Shown: positions 11,543 to 22,369, counted from the stretch's first letter. The stretch: DNA of 64,000 nucleotides from Pachyseris speciosa (GCA_016490735.1 JAEMWC010000009.1:1400001-1464000), one strand, 5' to 3'. A program made the numbers and translations. Notes: generated from the sequence alone by a model not told the origin.

Positions 11543-12980
11543 TTCATGCCGTTTTTTCCCTTATTTATAAATAAAGCTATGTCTTACAAAATTATTTACA
11601 TATCATGAAGTTAGGCAAAGCAGTCGTAAATCTGTTATTTATAAATAATGAAGTTTGCCAGTTGTGCAAATTTATTATTTATAAATAATGAAATTTCAGG
11701 CCATGAGCATAATTCTATGATTTATATATAATGCCTTTTGCTGTGCTGCATGAATGTCATTATTTAATGACTTTATAAATAATGACTTTATAAATAATGA
11801 CTTTAGCAGCGCTTCCAAAATTCCATGATTTATAAATCATGAATTTCGCGGCGCTTGACAAATTCTATGATTTATAAATCATGACTTAAGCGGCGCTTGC
11901 AAAATTTCATGGTTTATAAATAATGAATTTAGCGGCGCTTGGCAAATTCCATGGTTTATAAATCGTGACTTCAGCGGCGCTTGCAAAATTTCATGGTTTA
12001 TAAATCATGACTTTAGCGGCGCTTGGCAAATTCCATGGTTTATAAATAATGAATTTAGCGGCGCTTAGCAAATTCCATGATTTATGAATCATGAGTTGAG
12101 CGGCGCTTGCAAAATTTCATGGTTTATAAATAATGAATTTAGCGGCGCTTGGCAAATTCCATGGCGTATAAATCATGACTATATAACATAACTAAAGAAA
12201 AGCGCGCGCTCTGATTGGTCAATTAGCCATTTACTATTTGCCCATGGGTGAACGCTGCTCATGATAGCTGACGTGTGCGCTGTTTGTAAACTAAAATTTC
12301 GCTTTTTTTGAGCAAGATTTTACAAAATTTGTGTCGTTTCAATCTTCATAGTGTCTACCGAAGTATTAAGGCGTTGCAATTTCTGTGAATGAAGTTTCGC
12401 GCGCCTGTTTTTCTGGATCGTGTAAGTTAGTGCAATAAAATGGGACTTCGCTTTATCTACGATGTTTATGATATGTTATAAAACAAATGGTAAACGGATC
12501 GGCGAGCAATATTGAGTTATGGATGCACTTGGGAGGTATGCTAAGCGCTCAAGAAGCTAGAGCCGCTCTCGGCTACGCCTCGAGCGACTCTTACACTTCT
12601 CTCGTGCTTAGAAACCCCCCGCGTGCATCCATAACTCAATAGTGCACGCCGATCTGTTTACCATTTGTTAATTAGTGGCGCTTGCAAAATTTCATGGTTT
12701 ATAAATCATGACTTTAGCGGCGTTTGGCAAATTCCATAGTTTATAAATAATGAATTTAGTGGCGGCTTGTTTGATGAAGTATTGTCTTGCTGTACGCCAT
12801 TGTTTAGAATACGTCATGAGTTTCATTGATAGAGCCGAATTTAGTGGCGCTTGGCAAATTCCATGATTTATAAATCATGACTTTAGCGGCGGTTGGAAAA
12901 TTTCATGGTTTATAAATAATGAATTTAGCGGCGCTTGCAAAATTTCATGGTTTATAAATAATGACTTTAGTGGCGGTTGG
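11543..12980. repeat. Left array of ~42-bp palindromic units
   Basis: Each unit holds the imperfect palindrome catgatttataaatcatg followed by a spacer such as actttagcggcgcttgcaaa. The outer units are more diverged (ttatttataaataatgaa) and the inner ones more alike. The array is interrupted at 12181-12662 by another element. Confidence 0.8.
12181..12662. mobile_element. Hairpin-bearing element inserted in the left array
   Basis: It splits one array unit: the flanks aaatcatgact and ttagtggcgc would rejoin a normal unit. A hairpin at about 12482-12665 has arms beginning acaaatggtaaacggatcgg and ending gatctgtttaccatttgt. The other end, atataacata, is the inverse of tatgttata near 12474. The architecture matches the elements at 6955 and 20472, with different sequence. 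Confidence 0.6.
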
Positions 12981-13557
12981 GCGCCAATTGTAAAAATACG
13001 CCAAGTGTAAAAATATTATTTACTCAACAGTTTGGTGCAATTTTTGGTATTTCGTACATTGCAAATGTAGTCGTTTGGTCATAAAAAGGGAGCTTTCGCA
13101 ACGACGACGGCCGAAAAAGTCGTTTTCAAAATATAAATTCTCGTTTTTGTAACTCTTTCGCGATTATTTCAATTTGTTTAGTTTGTAAGATGTTAACAAT
13201 ATAAACCAGGGACTAAATTACTATAAACGGCGTTACAGCAAGAGAAAGAAAGTGACATTTACCGTAACGCACTCACGTTCTCGAGAAAACCTAAAATTTG
13301 GTCATTTCACGTTGTTGTTTTTATTTTGCAGAGGACGGTAAACACATGACCACCATCTAGTGTATGGGATTATGAAGGAGAGGGTGTCTCAGCATGAAAG
13401 AAAAGTAGTCACATTTAGGAGTACCAGAACACTGGATGTTGAAAAACTCAATGAAGATTTATCTTGTGCTCCCTGGAACGTAATGGATACCTTTGATACT
13501 CTTGATGAGAAGTATCTTTTTTAGGAGTCCCCTCTCAACACCATAGTAGAGAAGCAC

Positions 13558-15603
13558 ATGCCTACTAAAAGAATGAGATTTCGTAAAGTTGATGTGCCAT
13601 ATATGACACCTGAGTGGAAAAGGGCAATCAAAATGAAAAGGACATTTGCCAAGCAATATGCTCAAAGCAGAACAGAGGAAAACTGGGAGCTCAAGAGAAT
13701 ATGGAGAAATAAAGCTACTAACTACAGACGAAAAGCTATTAAAGAATATTGGAAACAAAAGGCAGATGACCTTAAAGCTAAGCCAAGTGAGTTCTATAAA
13801 ACCTTCAGGCCTTTTCTTAGTGATAAGAAGCAGCCTGCAAGCGAGATCCACATTAAAACAAATGGGAGAATTGAGAAGGACCAAGAAAAAGTAGCAAATG
13901 TTCTGGCAAATTACTTCTCTACGATGGCCAATGATATTGGTGGAGCAGGTGTCAACAGCTTAACAGAGGACGATTTGTCGAGTCATTCAAGCCTCGCTAA
14001 CATCTGCAATGCAAATAAGAGCAACCTCAAGAACTTCTGCTTTCGACCACTCAGTAGGAATTCAGTTCAGTTAGCCCTCGAGAAACTAAATATTAGAAAG
14101 GCCTGTGGTTATGACTCCATATCTCCTAGAATGTTAAGGCTAGCATCAAGTGGCATATCAGATTCCTTAACAAAGCTTTTCAATGAGTGCATAAGGAAAG
14201 GGGAATGGCCTGAAGCATGGAAGAAAGGAGAGTGGAACCCAGTCCACAAAAAGGATGACCGTTTGGATGAAAGAAACTATCGTCCAATAACATTGCTAAG
14301 CACAGTAGATAAAGTTTTTGAGTCTATGATGAGCATACAAGTGAATAATCATTTTGACTCCAAGCTGGATTCCTGCATATCTGCGTATAGAAAAAAACAT
14401 AGTTGTGAAACTACTTTGCTCAGACTCACTGAAGATTGGAAGCTGGCTGTGGATTCTAAGCAATTTATTGGAATACTCTCAACAGACATGAGTAAAGCAT
14501 TCGATTCCCTACATCCATCACTCATGATAAATAAACTAAAGGCATATGGCTTCTCAGAGGAATCACTTAGCTTGATGAGATCATATTTCTCCAATCGACA
14601 AAATAGAGTTAAACTCAATGGAGTCATTAGCAGTTGGAAGGATGCTGTTAGAGGATGCCCTCAAGGGTCATCTTTTGGACCCCTACTGTGGAACATTTTT
14701 CAAAATGATATGACGTATATAGTAAATAATCAGGCAAGCTTGTCAATGTACGCTGACGATCATCAGCTTTATGTAAAGGGGTATTCAGTTGACTGCGTGG
14801 AACAACTTTTAACCTTATGGGGGCACACTATATCAAAATGGTACAAAGATAACTTTTTGAAGGGAAATTATGACAAGTACAATTTAATGTTATTAGGTAG
14901 GAAGAACAAAAGTGAGGACAGTCCATCTATCAATGTCAAGATTGATGAACAGGTTATTAAATCATCACCAGACTTGAAGTTACTAGGAGTAAAATTAGAT
15001 GATGAACTTAGTTTTAGTGCTCACATAAGTGATATATGCAAAAAGGCAAGTAAGAAAGTTGGTGTTTTCGTACGTCTTAGAAATATGATTCCCAGAGAAG
15101 CCAAGTTACAATTATATAAATCGGCAATTTTACCTAACTTAACATATTGTCACATAGTGTGGCATTTCTGCAAAGCTTCAGATGCACGAAAATTAGAAAG
15201 AGTACAAGAACGGGCATTACGTGCTATATATAATGATAGGAATGCTACATATGAGGAACTCTTAGAGAAGGGTAGACTCTCCAGTCTTGAGAACAGACGG
15301 TTACAAGATATACTAATTTTAATGTATAAGGTTAAAAATTCACTAGCTCCAGAGCATGTATGTAATATGTTTTTTCAGCATGACAGGCATTATAACTTAC
15401 GAAGTGATTTTCCTGTTCCTAGAAACAATACTGTTAAGTATGGTAAGCACAGTATTAGATATTTAGGCCCACACATATGGGGCAAGATTAGCCAGGAACT
15501 ACGTAGTAAGACCAGTCTTCAGGCTTTCAGGAAAGGGGTGCGTGCTCTCAATATATCTGGCTTGCTGGACGGTACGTGTGGCTGCTGTGCGTGCTCATCT
15601 TAG
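13558..15603 (+). CDS. LINE ORF2 fragment: reverse transcriptase
   Basis: This encodes RNA-dependent DNA polymerase for target-primed retrotransposition. The open frame is 681 codons. The linker after the endonuclease contains YMTPEWKRAIK. RT blocks follow: NYRPITLLSTVDKVFE, a first catalytic Asp near residue 310 (STDMSKAFDS), the CPQGSSFGPLLWN block, and YADD at 398-401. The C-terminal ribonuclease-less region ends with YNLRSDFPVP, YLGPHIWGKI and a CGCCAC tail. The endonuclease linker continues upstream in the same frame to 13348 but is cut by one TAG at 13522-13524. That stop and the 5' truncation mean the copy is not autonomous. The frame is otherwise clean, so the insertion is fairly young. 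It is a CR1/L2/Jockey-type LINE by motif pattern; the exact clade needs a phylogeny. Confidence 0.85.
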   Translation: MPTKRMRFRKVDVPYMTPEWKRAIKMKRTFAKQYAQSRTEENWELKRIWRNKATNYRRKAIKEYWKQKADDLKAKPSEFYKTFRPFLSDKKQPASEIHIKTNGRIEKDQEKVANVLANYFSTMANDIGGAGVNSLTEDDLSSHSSLANICNANKSNLKNFCFRPLSRNSVQLALEKLNIRKACGYDSISPRMLRLASSGISDSLTKLFNECIRKGEWPEAWKKGEWNPVHKKDDRLDERNYRPITLLSTVDKVFESMMSIQVNNHFDSKLDSCISAYRKKHSCETTLLRLTEDWKLAVDSKQFIGILSTDMSKAFDSLHPSLMINKLKAYGFSEESLSLMRSYFSNRQNRVKLNGVISSWKDAVRGCPQGSSFGPLLWNIFQNDMTYIVNNQASLSMYADDHQLYVKGYSVDCVEQLLTLWGHTISKWYKDNFLKGNYDKYNLMLLGRKNKSEDSPSINVKIDEQVIKSSPDLKLLGVKLDDELSFSAHISDICKKASKKVGVFVRLRNMIPREAKLQLYKSAILPNLTYCHIVWHFCKASDARKLERVQERALRAIYNDRNATYEELLEKGRLSSLENRRLQDILILMYKVKNSLAPEHVCNMFFQHDRHYNLRSDFPVPRNNTVKYGKHSIRYLGPHIWGKISQELRSKTSLQAFRKGVRALNISGLLDGTCGCCACSS

Positions 15604-15952
15604 ATTGGTGGGTACGCATAGTGGCTTCTGCTGTCTGGCTGCCTTGTGTATTGGGGGTATGCTCCCATATCTTCTATTTAATTCGTTTAATTTAAATTAT
15701 CTAGACTGTTTAACTTTTTGAATTTTACATTCATGTTTCGACTGCTGCTTATATGTTTGCCCTATATTGTCTGTTTGTTTGTTTGTTCTATTCGATTGTA
15801 ATAATTTTATATATTGATGTCATTTTATATATTAATGATATTTTAAGACTACATTTTTAATATTTTTACATATTTTATATTGTATTCATTTTATTAATTT
15901 ATAGTGTCCACAATTAGCTTTTAGCTAAATACCTTGACACTTGAATAAAGTT

Positions 15953-16000
15953 TATGTATGTATGTATGTATGTATGTATGTATGTATGTATGTATGTATG
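15953..16000 (+). repeat. (TATG)n LINE tail
   Basis: A perfect (TATG) tandem run directly follows the LINE poly(A) signal. It is typical of CR1/L2-like elements that end in short repeats rather than poly(A). Confidence 0.85.
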
Positions 16001-16275
16001 TACCAAAACGCACGTGCAGAGCCATTGTTTGTTATTGTTTTGTGGCATTCTCGTTGCCGTTACCGTTCTCGTTGCTAAAGCTCCCTATATATAAATTTCC
16101 ACTGTACAACCTTTGCGTGATTTTGCGATTTCTAAATCGCAGCAACATAACTTTGCCATTTACAAATCGCAAGGAAGATGACTTGGCCCAGCGTAAATTT
16201 ATGCCATCGATAGCACTCCAAATGGTAATTTATTCAGTTTAAGGCGGGGAATACTGAGTCAAGAAACTCATCATA

Positions 16276-16362
16276 ATGGCGTCTCGGGAATCGTTGTCTA
16301 ACGTCATTACTGAAGTTGTTTCTCGAGCATTCAATGACGCCCTGAACAGCGCTTTGCCTCGG
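16276..16362 (+). CDS. Inward-facing short first exon in left arm
   Basis: ATGGCGTCTCGGGAATCG opens a 29-codon frame (MASRESLSNVITEVVSRAFN then DALNSALPR) that ends at a strong donor, CGG|gtaagt. The mirror copy in the right arm is at 19618-19532 with two residue differences. It is probably the first coding exon of a transposon-borne or captured gene whose downstream exons are lost. Confidence 0.45.
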
Positions 16363-16456
16363 GTAAGTTCTTTAACCATATTATAATTTAGTCCTCTGAA
16401 ACGGTCAACGATACTGAATTACTGTTTCTCAAGTTAGATATGCGTTGTTTTTCTAG

Positions 16457-16487
<31 letters not shown>

Positions 16488-18285
16488 CTTTATTTATCTT
16501 TACATATGAAAGTTAAGGGTAGTTTGCTCCGCAAATAGTTGAGAAGCTAGTCGTGGCGGGGCAAGACAAATACATATACAACTCAGATGAGTAGCTTAAG
16601 AAACAAAAAAGAACCTTAAATTAAAACAAGCCTTGCAGGTTATTACAACTTAGATAAATAAATAAAACGAAGATCTAGTTAACACAGCGCTTACTGACAT
16701 ACAATGAAGAAAAGAAAAGAAAAACTAACATTAATTAAAGAGATTAAAAACTGGATCTATATACCTACTTTTTTAATGATCATGGGGATTTGAATATAGT
16801 CATCCTCCTTTTCTAAAATATCAAATAACAATTTGCGAAGAACTCGTTTGAAAGTTTTTGTAGGAAGATCCGTTATATAGCGTGGTATCTTATTCCACAG
16901 TTTTACTCCGAGTCGAGAAAAGGAATTGTTTAGTATTTCGAGTCTAGAACTTTTAACAGCGAACTTTCCAGATGTAGACGATCGTGTATTGTATGAGTGA
17001 ATATTACGCGTTTTCTGAAATAAATTTAGAATATTTGTTGGGGCTTTATTATTATTGATATCATACATTAAGGTTGATACCGATTCATAATAAAGAAAAG
17101 TTATTGGTAGGACGTTTGCCTCGAGAAATAAAGGAATTGCATGGTCATGCCAGTCTGTGAAGTATAATAAGCGAAGAGCTCTTTTCTGAAGAATTAAAAT
17201 TTTATTAAGACAAGTCTTGCATGCCTGGCCCCAGGCAGCAAGACCGTAGGTTAAATATGGATGAACTTGTGACTTATAGATATTCAAATGTATTGGTCGA
17301 GGTACAGTGTGGCGTAGCTTTGCAATCAGTCCAACAGTTTTGCTAATTTTTGTAACAATAGAATCAATGTGATATTTCCAAGAGAGATTCTGATCAATGA
17401 GAACGCCCAGATATTTTATATAGACTTTAGACTCGAGATGAACATATTTATTCTTTTCATTATCAAACATGCTAAGTTTTGGTTGGTAAGTAAGTCGCTT
17501 TTGGTAAGGATGAAATATTACAAAGTTGGATTTTTTTATATTAAGAGTTAGTTTATTGGCTGTCAGCCAGTTATAAAGGTTTTGAAGTTCATGGTTGAAT
17601 GTTGTTTCAAGATCTTTCAAATTTTTGTCCGCATAGAGAATGTTAGTGTCATCTGCAAAGAGGTAAAACCCTAATTTATTTGAGCATCTGTGGATGTCAT
17701 TGACATAAAGCAAGAAAAGCAATGGTCCAAGAACTGATCCTTGAGGAACTCCACATTCAACAACGGCCTTATCTGATATATGATGGTCTACTTGCGTTGT
17801 TTGGGTACGATTTTTGAGATACGAGGAGAACCAATCATTAATTATTCCACGAAAGCCATAGTGATTGAGCTTATCAAGCAAAACATCGTGATCAACGGTG
17901 TCGAAAGCTTTTTTAAGATCAATGAATACTCCACAGGAAAACAAACGCTGATTCATGTTTGACTGTATATCGTTTACAATATGAAGTATTGCATGCTGGG
18001 TTGAATGCCCCTTACGAAAACCATATTGTGAGAAATACAAAAGGTCGTGTTTTTCTATATAGCTCGTTAATCTTTTGTAAATTATTTTCTCAAATACTCT
18101 ATTAAAATTTGAGAGTAAAGAGATGGGTCTATAGTTGTTTACATCCGTATCATCATCACCCTTAAACACAGGTGTAATTTTAGCCATTTTAAGCTTTAAT
18201 GGATAAGTCCCTAATCTGATAGACGTATTAAGTATGTGTGTAAGAAGAGGGGCTATTACAGCACTTGAAAAATGAGAAATGCCTT
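16457..18285 (-). mobile_element. 5'-truncated LINE at the inner end of the left arm
   Basis: The 3' end lies at low coordinates: an (ACA)n run at 16457-16488, which reads (TTG)n on the element strand, and the poly(A) signal AATAAA at 16489-16494 (minus strand). Coding similarity begins inside the RT domain near 18280, upstream of which the frame stops. The element starts exactly where left-arm homology ends. Confidence 0.75.
16757..18187 (-). CDS. LINE ORF2 fragment: reverse transcriptase
   Basis: The frame has 476 codons from the first ATG, and homology runs about 30 codons further upstream (THILNTSIRLG). RT motifs are complete from block 1 on: NNYRPISLLSNFNRVFEKII, the first Asp at residue 90 (FIDLKKAFDTVDHD), GVPQGSVLGPLLF at 146-158, and FADD at 177-180. 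The C-terminal part carries NTRSSTSGKF and GVKLWNKIPRYI. The protein is longer and better preserved than expected for a dead copy, but it lacks the endonuclease and RT N-terminus, so it cannot transpose alone. It is a different family from the plus-strand LINE at 13349, judged by its motifs and tail. Confidence 0.85.
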   Translation of the reverse strand: MAKITPVFKGDDDTDVNNYRPISLLSNFNRVFEKIIYKRLTSYIEKHDLLYFSQYGFRKGHSTQHAILHIVNDIQSNMNQRLFSCGVFIDLKKAFDTVDHDVLLDKLNHYGFRGIINDWFSSYLKNRTQTTQVDHHISDKAVVECGVPQGSVLGPLLFLLYVNDIHRCSNKLGFYLFADDTNILYADKNLKDLETTFNHELQNLYNWLTANKLTLNIKKSNFVIFHPYQKRLTYQPKLSMFDNEKNKYVHLESKVYIKYLGVLIDQNLSWKYHIDSIVTKISKTVGLIAKLRHTVPRPIHLNIYKSQVHPYLTYGLAAWGQACKTCLNKILILQKRALRLLYFTDWHDHAIPLFLEANVLPITFLYYESVSTLMYDINNNKAPTNILNLFQKTRNIHSYNTRSSTSGKFAVKSSRLEILNNSFSRLGVKLWNKIPRYITDLPTKTFKRVLRKLLFDILEKEDDYIQIPMIIKKVGI

Positions 18286-19437
18286 ATTTATTACTCCAGA
18301 GTCTAACACACTTTCTTATACTTGTGCTGTGCTATGTCTATATTTACTCGCACCCACTGAATGAACCTCAAGAGCAAATAGCAATTCTTGGGGAGGGAAA
18401 CTCTGATTTTATCCTTTGGAAAGGTAGAGGTCTGGTAACGAGTATGTTGCAATGGTGACATCATAACCACTATCACAATGTGTAGCTCTGGCAGCACATC
18501 AACCCTGCAAAATTTCAACCCTGTAGATTTAGTATTTGCACAGATATTCCATATTTTGTGATTTTACTCCATTTTGTGTCCACCTTGTGACGTCCCAATT
18601 CCTCTAATTTGCATAAATCAAAATCTTGAATAACTCGGCAACCAATAGTGCTATCACAATAAAATAAATGCTGTTCTTCATCATTTTGAAAGCTCTTTCG
18701 AAAAAGCCAGTGAAAAATTTCGCTTCATATGCACTTTAAGTAGTTTTGTTCCCTCAGTTTTGTTCAGCGGAATACTACGTAATGACAACTAAGGACTGCT
18801 TCAGTTGCTGCAATGGATGTCGTAGACTGGAAAAATTCCTCCACAGTTGTTAAGTTCCAAAGCCATTGATATGTTGTTACCATAGGGGGGGGGGGGGGGG
18901 GAGAAAGACTCCAAGACAGCTAAAATAAAAGGAATACCGTTATTAAGAATAAAATACAATTATGAAAGCAGTGTTCATGAAACTCAGTATAAAAGTACAC
19001 GAAATACATGTACAAAAAATACGTCAAGTCATTAATTATTTTGCTAACTCAACACAGAACCAGCGGCTTTAGCTGAATATTTTCCAACCATTCAGATAGA
19101 AATAAAAGTGTTTCCAGCAATAACTGCCAACAGGACAGCTTTGTGAGTTTTCTCCATGTGAATGCTGGAGGTGGGGTGGGGTGATGTTCATCCTGACAAT
19201 TGTCGCTGGATTCTTTTGTCAATATAGGTTCTTAGCGACCACACGATAGCATTTTAAACCTCACCCCAGCGCCCCGGGGTTGCATGTGAAGCTTAGCTAG
19301 CTTTTTTTGACCACGGGTAGGTGGGGGACATCACCTTCTTAGGGTCCCCACCTCCATGTGAACAGGCCCTTAGTTTGCCTGTCGCCTCGTGGTCGTAATG
19401 GCAGGGGCTGCTTGTTGCACGCTCGTGTTATGCGAAC
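18286..19437. other. Central spacer of the large inverted-repeat element
   Basis: No gene is seen. It holds an 18-base G-run near 18883-18900. A GC-richer stretch at about 19150-19380 contains a diverged inverted pair: ccatgtgaatgctggaggtg and cccacctccatgtgaacagg. I find no transposase motif in any frame. Confidence 0.45.
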
Positions 19438-19531
19438 TCTAGAAAAACAACGCATATCTAACTTGAGAAACAATAATTCAGTATCGTTGACTGTTTCAGA
19501 GGACTAAATTGTAATATGGTTAAAGAACTTA

Positions 19532-19618
19532 CCCGAGGCCAAGCGCTGTTCAGGGCGTCATTGAATGCTCGAGAAACAGCTTCAGTAATGACGTTAGACA
19601 ACGATTCCCGAGACGCCA
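19532..19618 (-). CDS. Inward-facing short first exon in right arm
   Basis: This is the mirror copy of the exon at 16276. Its ATG is at 19618-19616, the frame encodes MASRESLSNVITEAVSRAFN plus nine residues, and the donor is CGG|gtaagt. The differences are Val to Ala and Leu to Trp. Both arms therefore point the same promoter-proximal exon at the spacer. Confidence 0.45.
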
Positions 19619-20149
19619 TAATGATGAGTTTCTTGACTCAGTATTCCCCGCCTTAAACTGAATAAATTACCATTTGGAGTGCTATCGATGGCATAATTTA
19701 CGCTGGGCCAAGTCATCTTCCTTGCGATTTGTAAATGGCAAAGTTATGTTGCTGCGATTTAGAAATCGCAAAGTCACGCAAAGGTTGTACAGTGGAAATT
19801 TATATATAGGGAGCTTTAGCAACGAGAACGGTAACGGCAACGAGAATGCCACAAAACAATAACAAACAATGGCTCTGCACGTGCGTTTTGGTACATGTGT
19901 TTACCGTCCTCTGCAAAATAAAAACAACAACGTGAAATGACCAAATTTTAGGTTTTCTCGAGAACGTGAGTGCGTTACGGTAAATGTCACTTTCTTTCTC
20001 TTGCTGTAACGCCGTTTATAGTAATTTAGTCCCTGGTTTATATTGTTAACATCTTACAAGCTAAACAAATTGAAATAATCGCGAAAGAGTTACAAAAACG
20101 AGAATTTTATATTTTGAAAACGACTTTGATTATTTATAAACCATGGAAT

Positions 20150-20575
20150 TTGCCTACCGCCGCTAAAGTCATGATTTATAAATCATAGAATTTACCAAGC
20201 GCCGCTAAATTCATTACTTATAAATCATGGAATTTGCCAAACGCCGCTAAAGTCATGATTTCTAAACCATGGAATTTGCCAAGCGCCGCTAAATTCATTA
20301 TTTATAAACCATGAAATTTTGCAAGCGCCGCTAAAGTCATGATTTATAAACCATGGAATTTGCTAAGCGCCGCTAAATTCATTATTTATAAGCCATGAAA
20401 TTTTGCAAGCGCCGCTAAAGTCATGATTTATAAACCATGGAATTTGCCAAGCGCTGCTAAATTTATAAACCTATAAGTAATGGTAATAGGACTGAGTGGA
20501 GTCCAATTCGGTCTGTAATCATACGAGTGATAACAAAATCGGACGACCGTGCAGCGGGAGTCCGATTTGTTTATC

Positions 20576-20606
<31 letters not shown>

Positions 20607-20769
20607 ACGAAGCCTTATTACCAATTAATCATAAAAATAACAATTTCCGAGAACAGAAGAAGAGCCAAGGAAATTTTGCATTAAAAGACTGACAAAGGAA
20701 GCGTAAATTGTTCAACGTCGCTCTGAAATTGACTACGATCAAACTGTATGATGATTGTAACCAAGGTTG

Positions 20770-20802
<33 letters not shown>

Positions 20803-21423
20803 GATTGGTTGATTTAAAATACTACTTTGAATGTGATTGGCTTATTGAACTGTCCGATAACAAACTGTCCAATAACAAACTGTCCGATAACAATTTGGCA
20901 AGTGAATTAGTGGAAAATAGGAGTTTTTTTAAACCAATCACAATCGAGGAAATTGTAATTTTTATGATTAACCATGAAATTTTGCAAGCGCCGCTAAAGT
21001 CATGATTTATAAACCATGGAATTTGCCAAGCGCCGCTAAATTTATAAACCATGAAATTTTGCAAGCGCCGCTTAAGTCATGATTTTTTGCCAAGCGCCGT
21101 GAAATTCATGATTTATAAATCATGGAATTTTACAAGCGCTGCTAAAGTCATTATTTATAAATAATGACATTTGCCAAGCGCTAAAGTCATTATTTATAAA
21201 TAATGACATTCATGCAGCACAGCAAAAGGCATTATATATAAATCATAGAATTTTATGCTCATGGCCTGAAATTTCATTATTTATAAATAATAAATTTGCA
21301 CAACTGGCAAACTTCATTATTTATAAATAACAGATTTACGACTGCTTTGCCTAACTTCATGATATGTAAATAATTTTGTAAGACATAGCCTTATTTATAA
21401 ATAAGGAAAAAAACGGCATGAAT
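20150..21423. repeat. Right array of ~42-bp palindromic units
   Basis: This is the inverse of the left array, with units of tttataaaccatggaatt plus gccaagcgccgctaaa-type spacer. It is interrupted at 20472-20970. Unit number and order differ from the left arm, so the arrays have changed since the arms formed. Confidence 0.8.
20472..20970. mobile_element. Hairpin-bearing non-autonomous DNA element, copy 2
   Basis: It lies within an array unit. It starts ctataagtaatggtaatagg (compare 6955) and has a hairpin at 20500-20602 with loop GACCGTGCAGCGGGAG. Next comes taatcataaaaataac, whose inverse closes the element at 20970. A ~40-bp direct repeat (ttgaatgtgattggttgatt and variants) lies at 20760-20850. 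Confidence 0.65.
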
Positions 21424-21607
21424 TTAGTCTAAATAATAAATTTACAATTTGCCCCAGAACGAGTGAGTGCGCATGACGGAACGCCTTGAAGTAAATGGTA
21501 AGCGCCAATCTCATCCGGTTGGCCGGTAAATTCGGAAAATCTCTTACCATTATTCAACGGTCACTCCCTCCGGATTTTTCTGACAAATGGTAAGTACCCC
21601 TTCTGTC

Positions 21608-21656
21608 CATTCCTTCCTTCCTTCCTTCCTTCCTTCCTTCCTTCCTTCCTTCCTTC
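21608..21656 (+). repeat. (TTCC)n microsatellite
   Basis: This is a perfect TTCC tandem run of about twelve units just outside the right end of the large inverted-repeat element. Confidence 0.9.
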
Positions 21657-22369
21657 CCAGAAGGAAAATGGGAACTCAAGGCGTGCATGAGCTTATCTAA
21701 GTTTTTTTTTCTTGTACAATAAATTGTGCATTTGAATGAAGCTTTTAATTTTGTTTTGTTTATTTGTTTTTTGACCGAAATAAGACTTCAACTGCATGAC
21801 CTAGATTGTTTATTTGTCTTATTTCGTTCTTTCTACGAAAGATAAGCTCATGACATTGATGAAATGAAGCAGATATTCTGACAAGAAAAGAACTTAATGT
21901 TACTTTTTTCACACTTCAACTCATTTCGCAATTTTTATACTTGATAAGTAGAGTTGTAATCATAAAATGCCTTTAGAGGCATTCATGGTCAAAGACATTT
22001 CCTCCCTTGGATAAGACTGTGCGAAATCTTCAACAAAACAAAACTCGACTAGGCTAAACATGAAAATAATCCTCGAGAACCAAGAGTAAAATATGTAGTC
22101 ATATTCCCCAGGACAAAGAGATCGTTACATGTTTTTAGTGATTTTTTTTCTAACATCAAAGGGAAGAAGAGGTTAACAAGACTGAAGTGTTTTCAAGTTG
22201 AAATCAATGTGCATCTTTGCCATAAACAGACTAGGGTAACTGATTCCTAACTAATTCTTGTTTCAGTACACCAGTATATTTCACTGCTTTCATTGGCATA
22301 AAATTATTTAGGGCAGGCGACTTGCCCAAGTTCAGCAACATTTTTGTATATGCGACAAAGTGAAAACAA

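Larger units (their letters stand above)
13349..16000 (+). mobile_element. 5'-truncated LINE (CR1/Jockey-like), insertion in left arm
   Basis: The boundaries come from comparison with the uninterrupted right arm (19894): aacacatg (ending 13348) continues there directly into taccaaaacg (16001). The insert begins at the end of an endonuclease domain (SDH-like DHHLVYG, gac at 13348-13350), carries the reverse-transcriptase ORF, a poly(A) signal AATAAA at 15944-15949, and a (TATG)n tail to 16000. Confidence 0.85.
11365..21594. mobile_element. Large (~10 kb) inverted-repeat DNA element with nested insertions
   Basis: The outer ends match over ~27 bp: CTTACCATTTGCCAGAAAAA at 11365 and the inverse of cttaccatttgtcagaaaaa ending at 21594. 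After diverged subterminal DNA, long arms pair: 11543-13348 plus 16001-16457 on the left with 19894-21423 plus 19438-19893 on the right. Both arms hold the ~42-bp palindromic array, a ~200-bp unique block, and a short inward-facing first exon. Four later insertions are visible: 12181-12662 and 13349-16000 in the left arm, the LINE at 16457-18285 at the inner end, and 20472-20970 in the right arm. No transposase is recognisable. I found no clear target duplication, so the superfamily is open. Confidence 0.65.
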
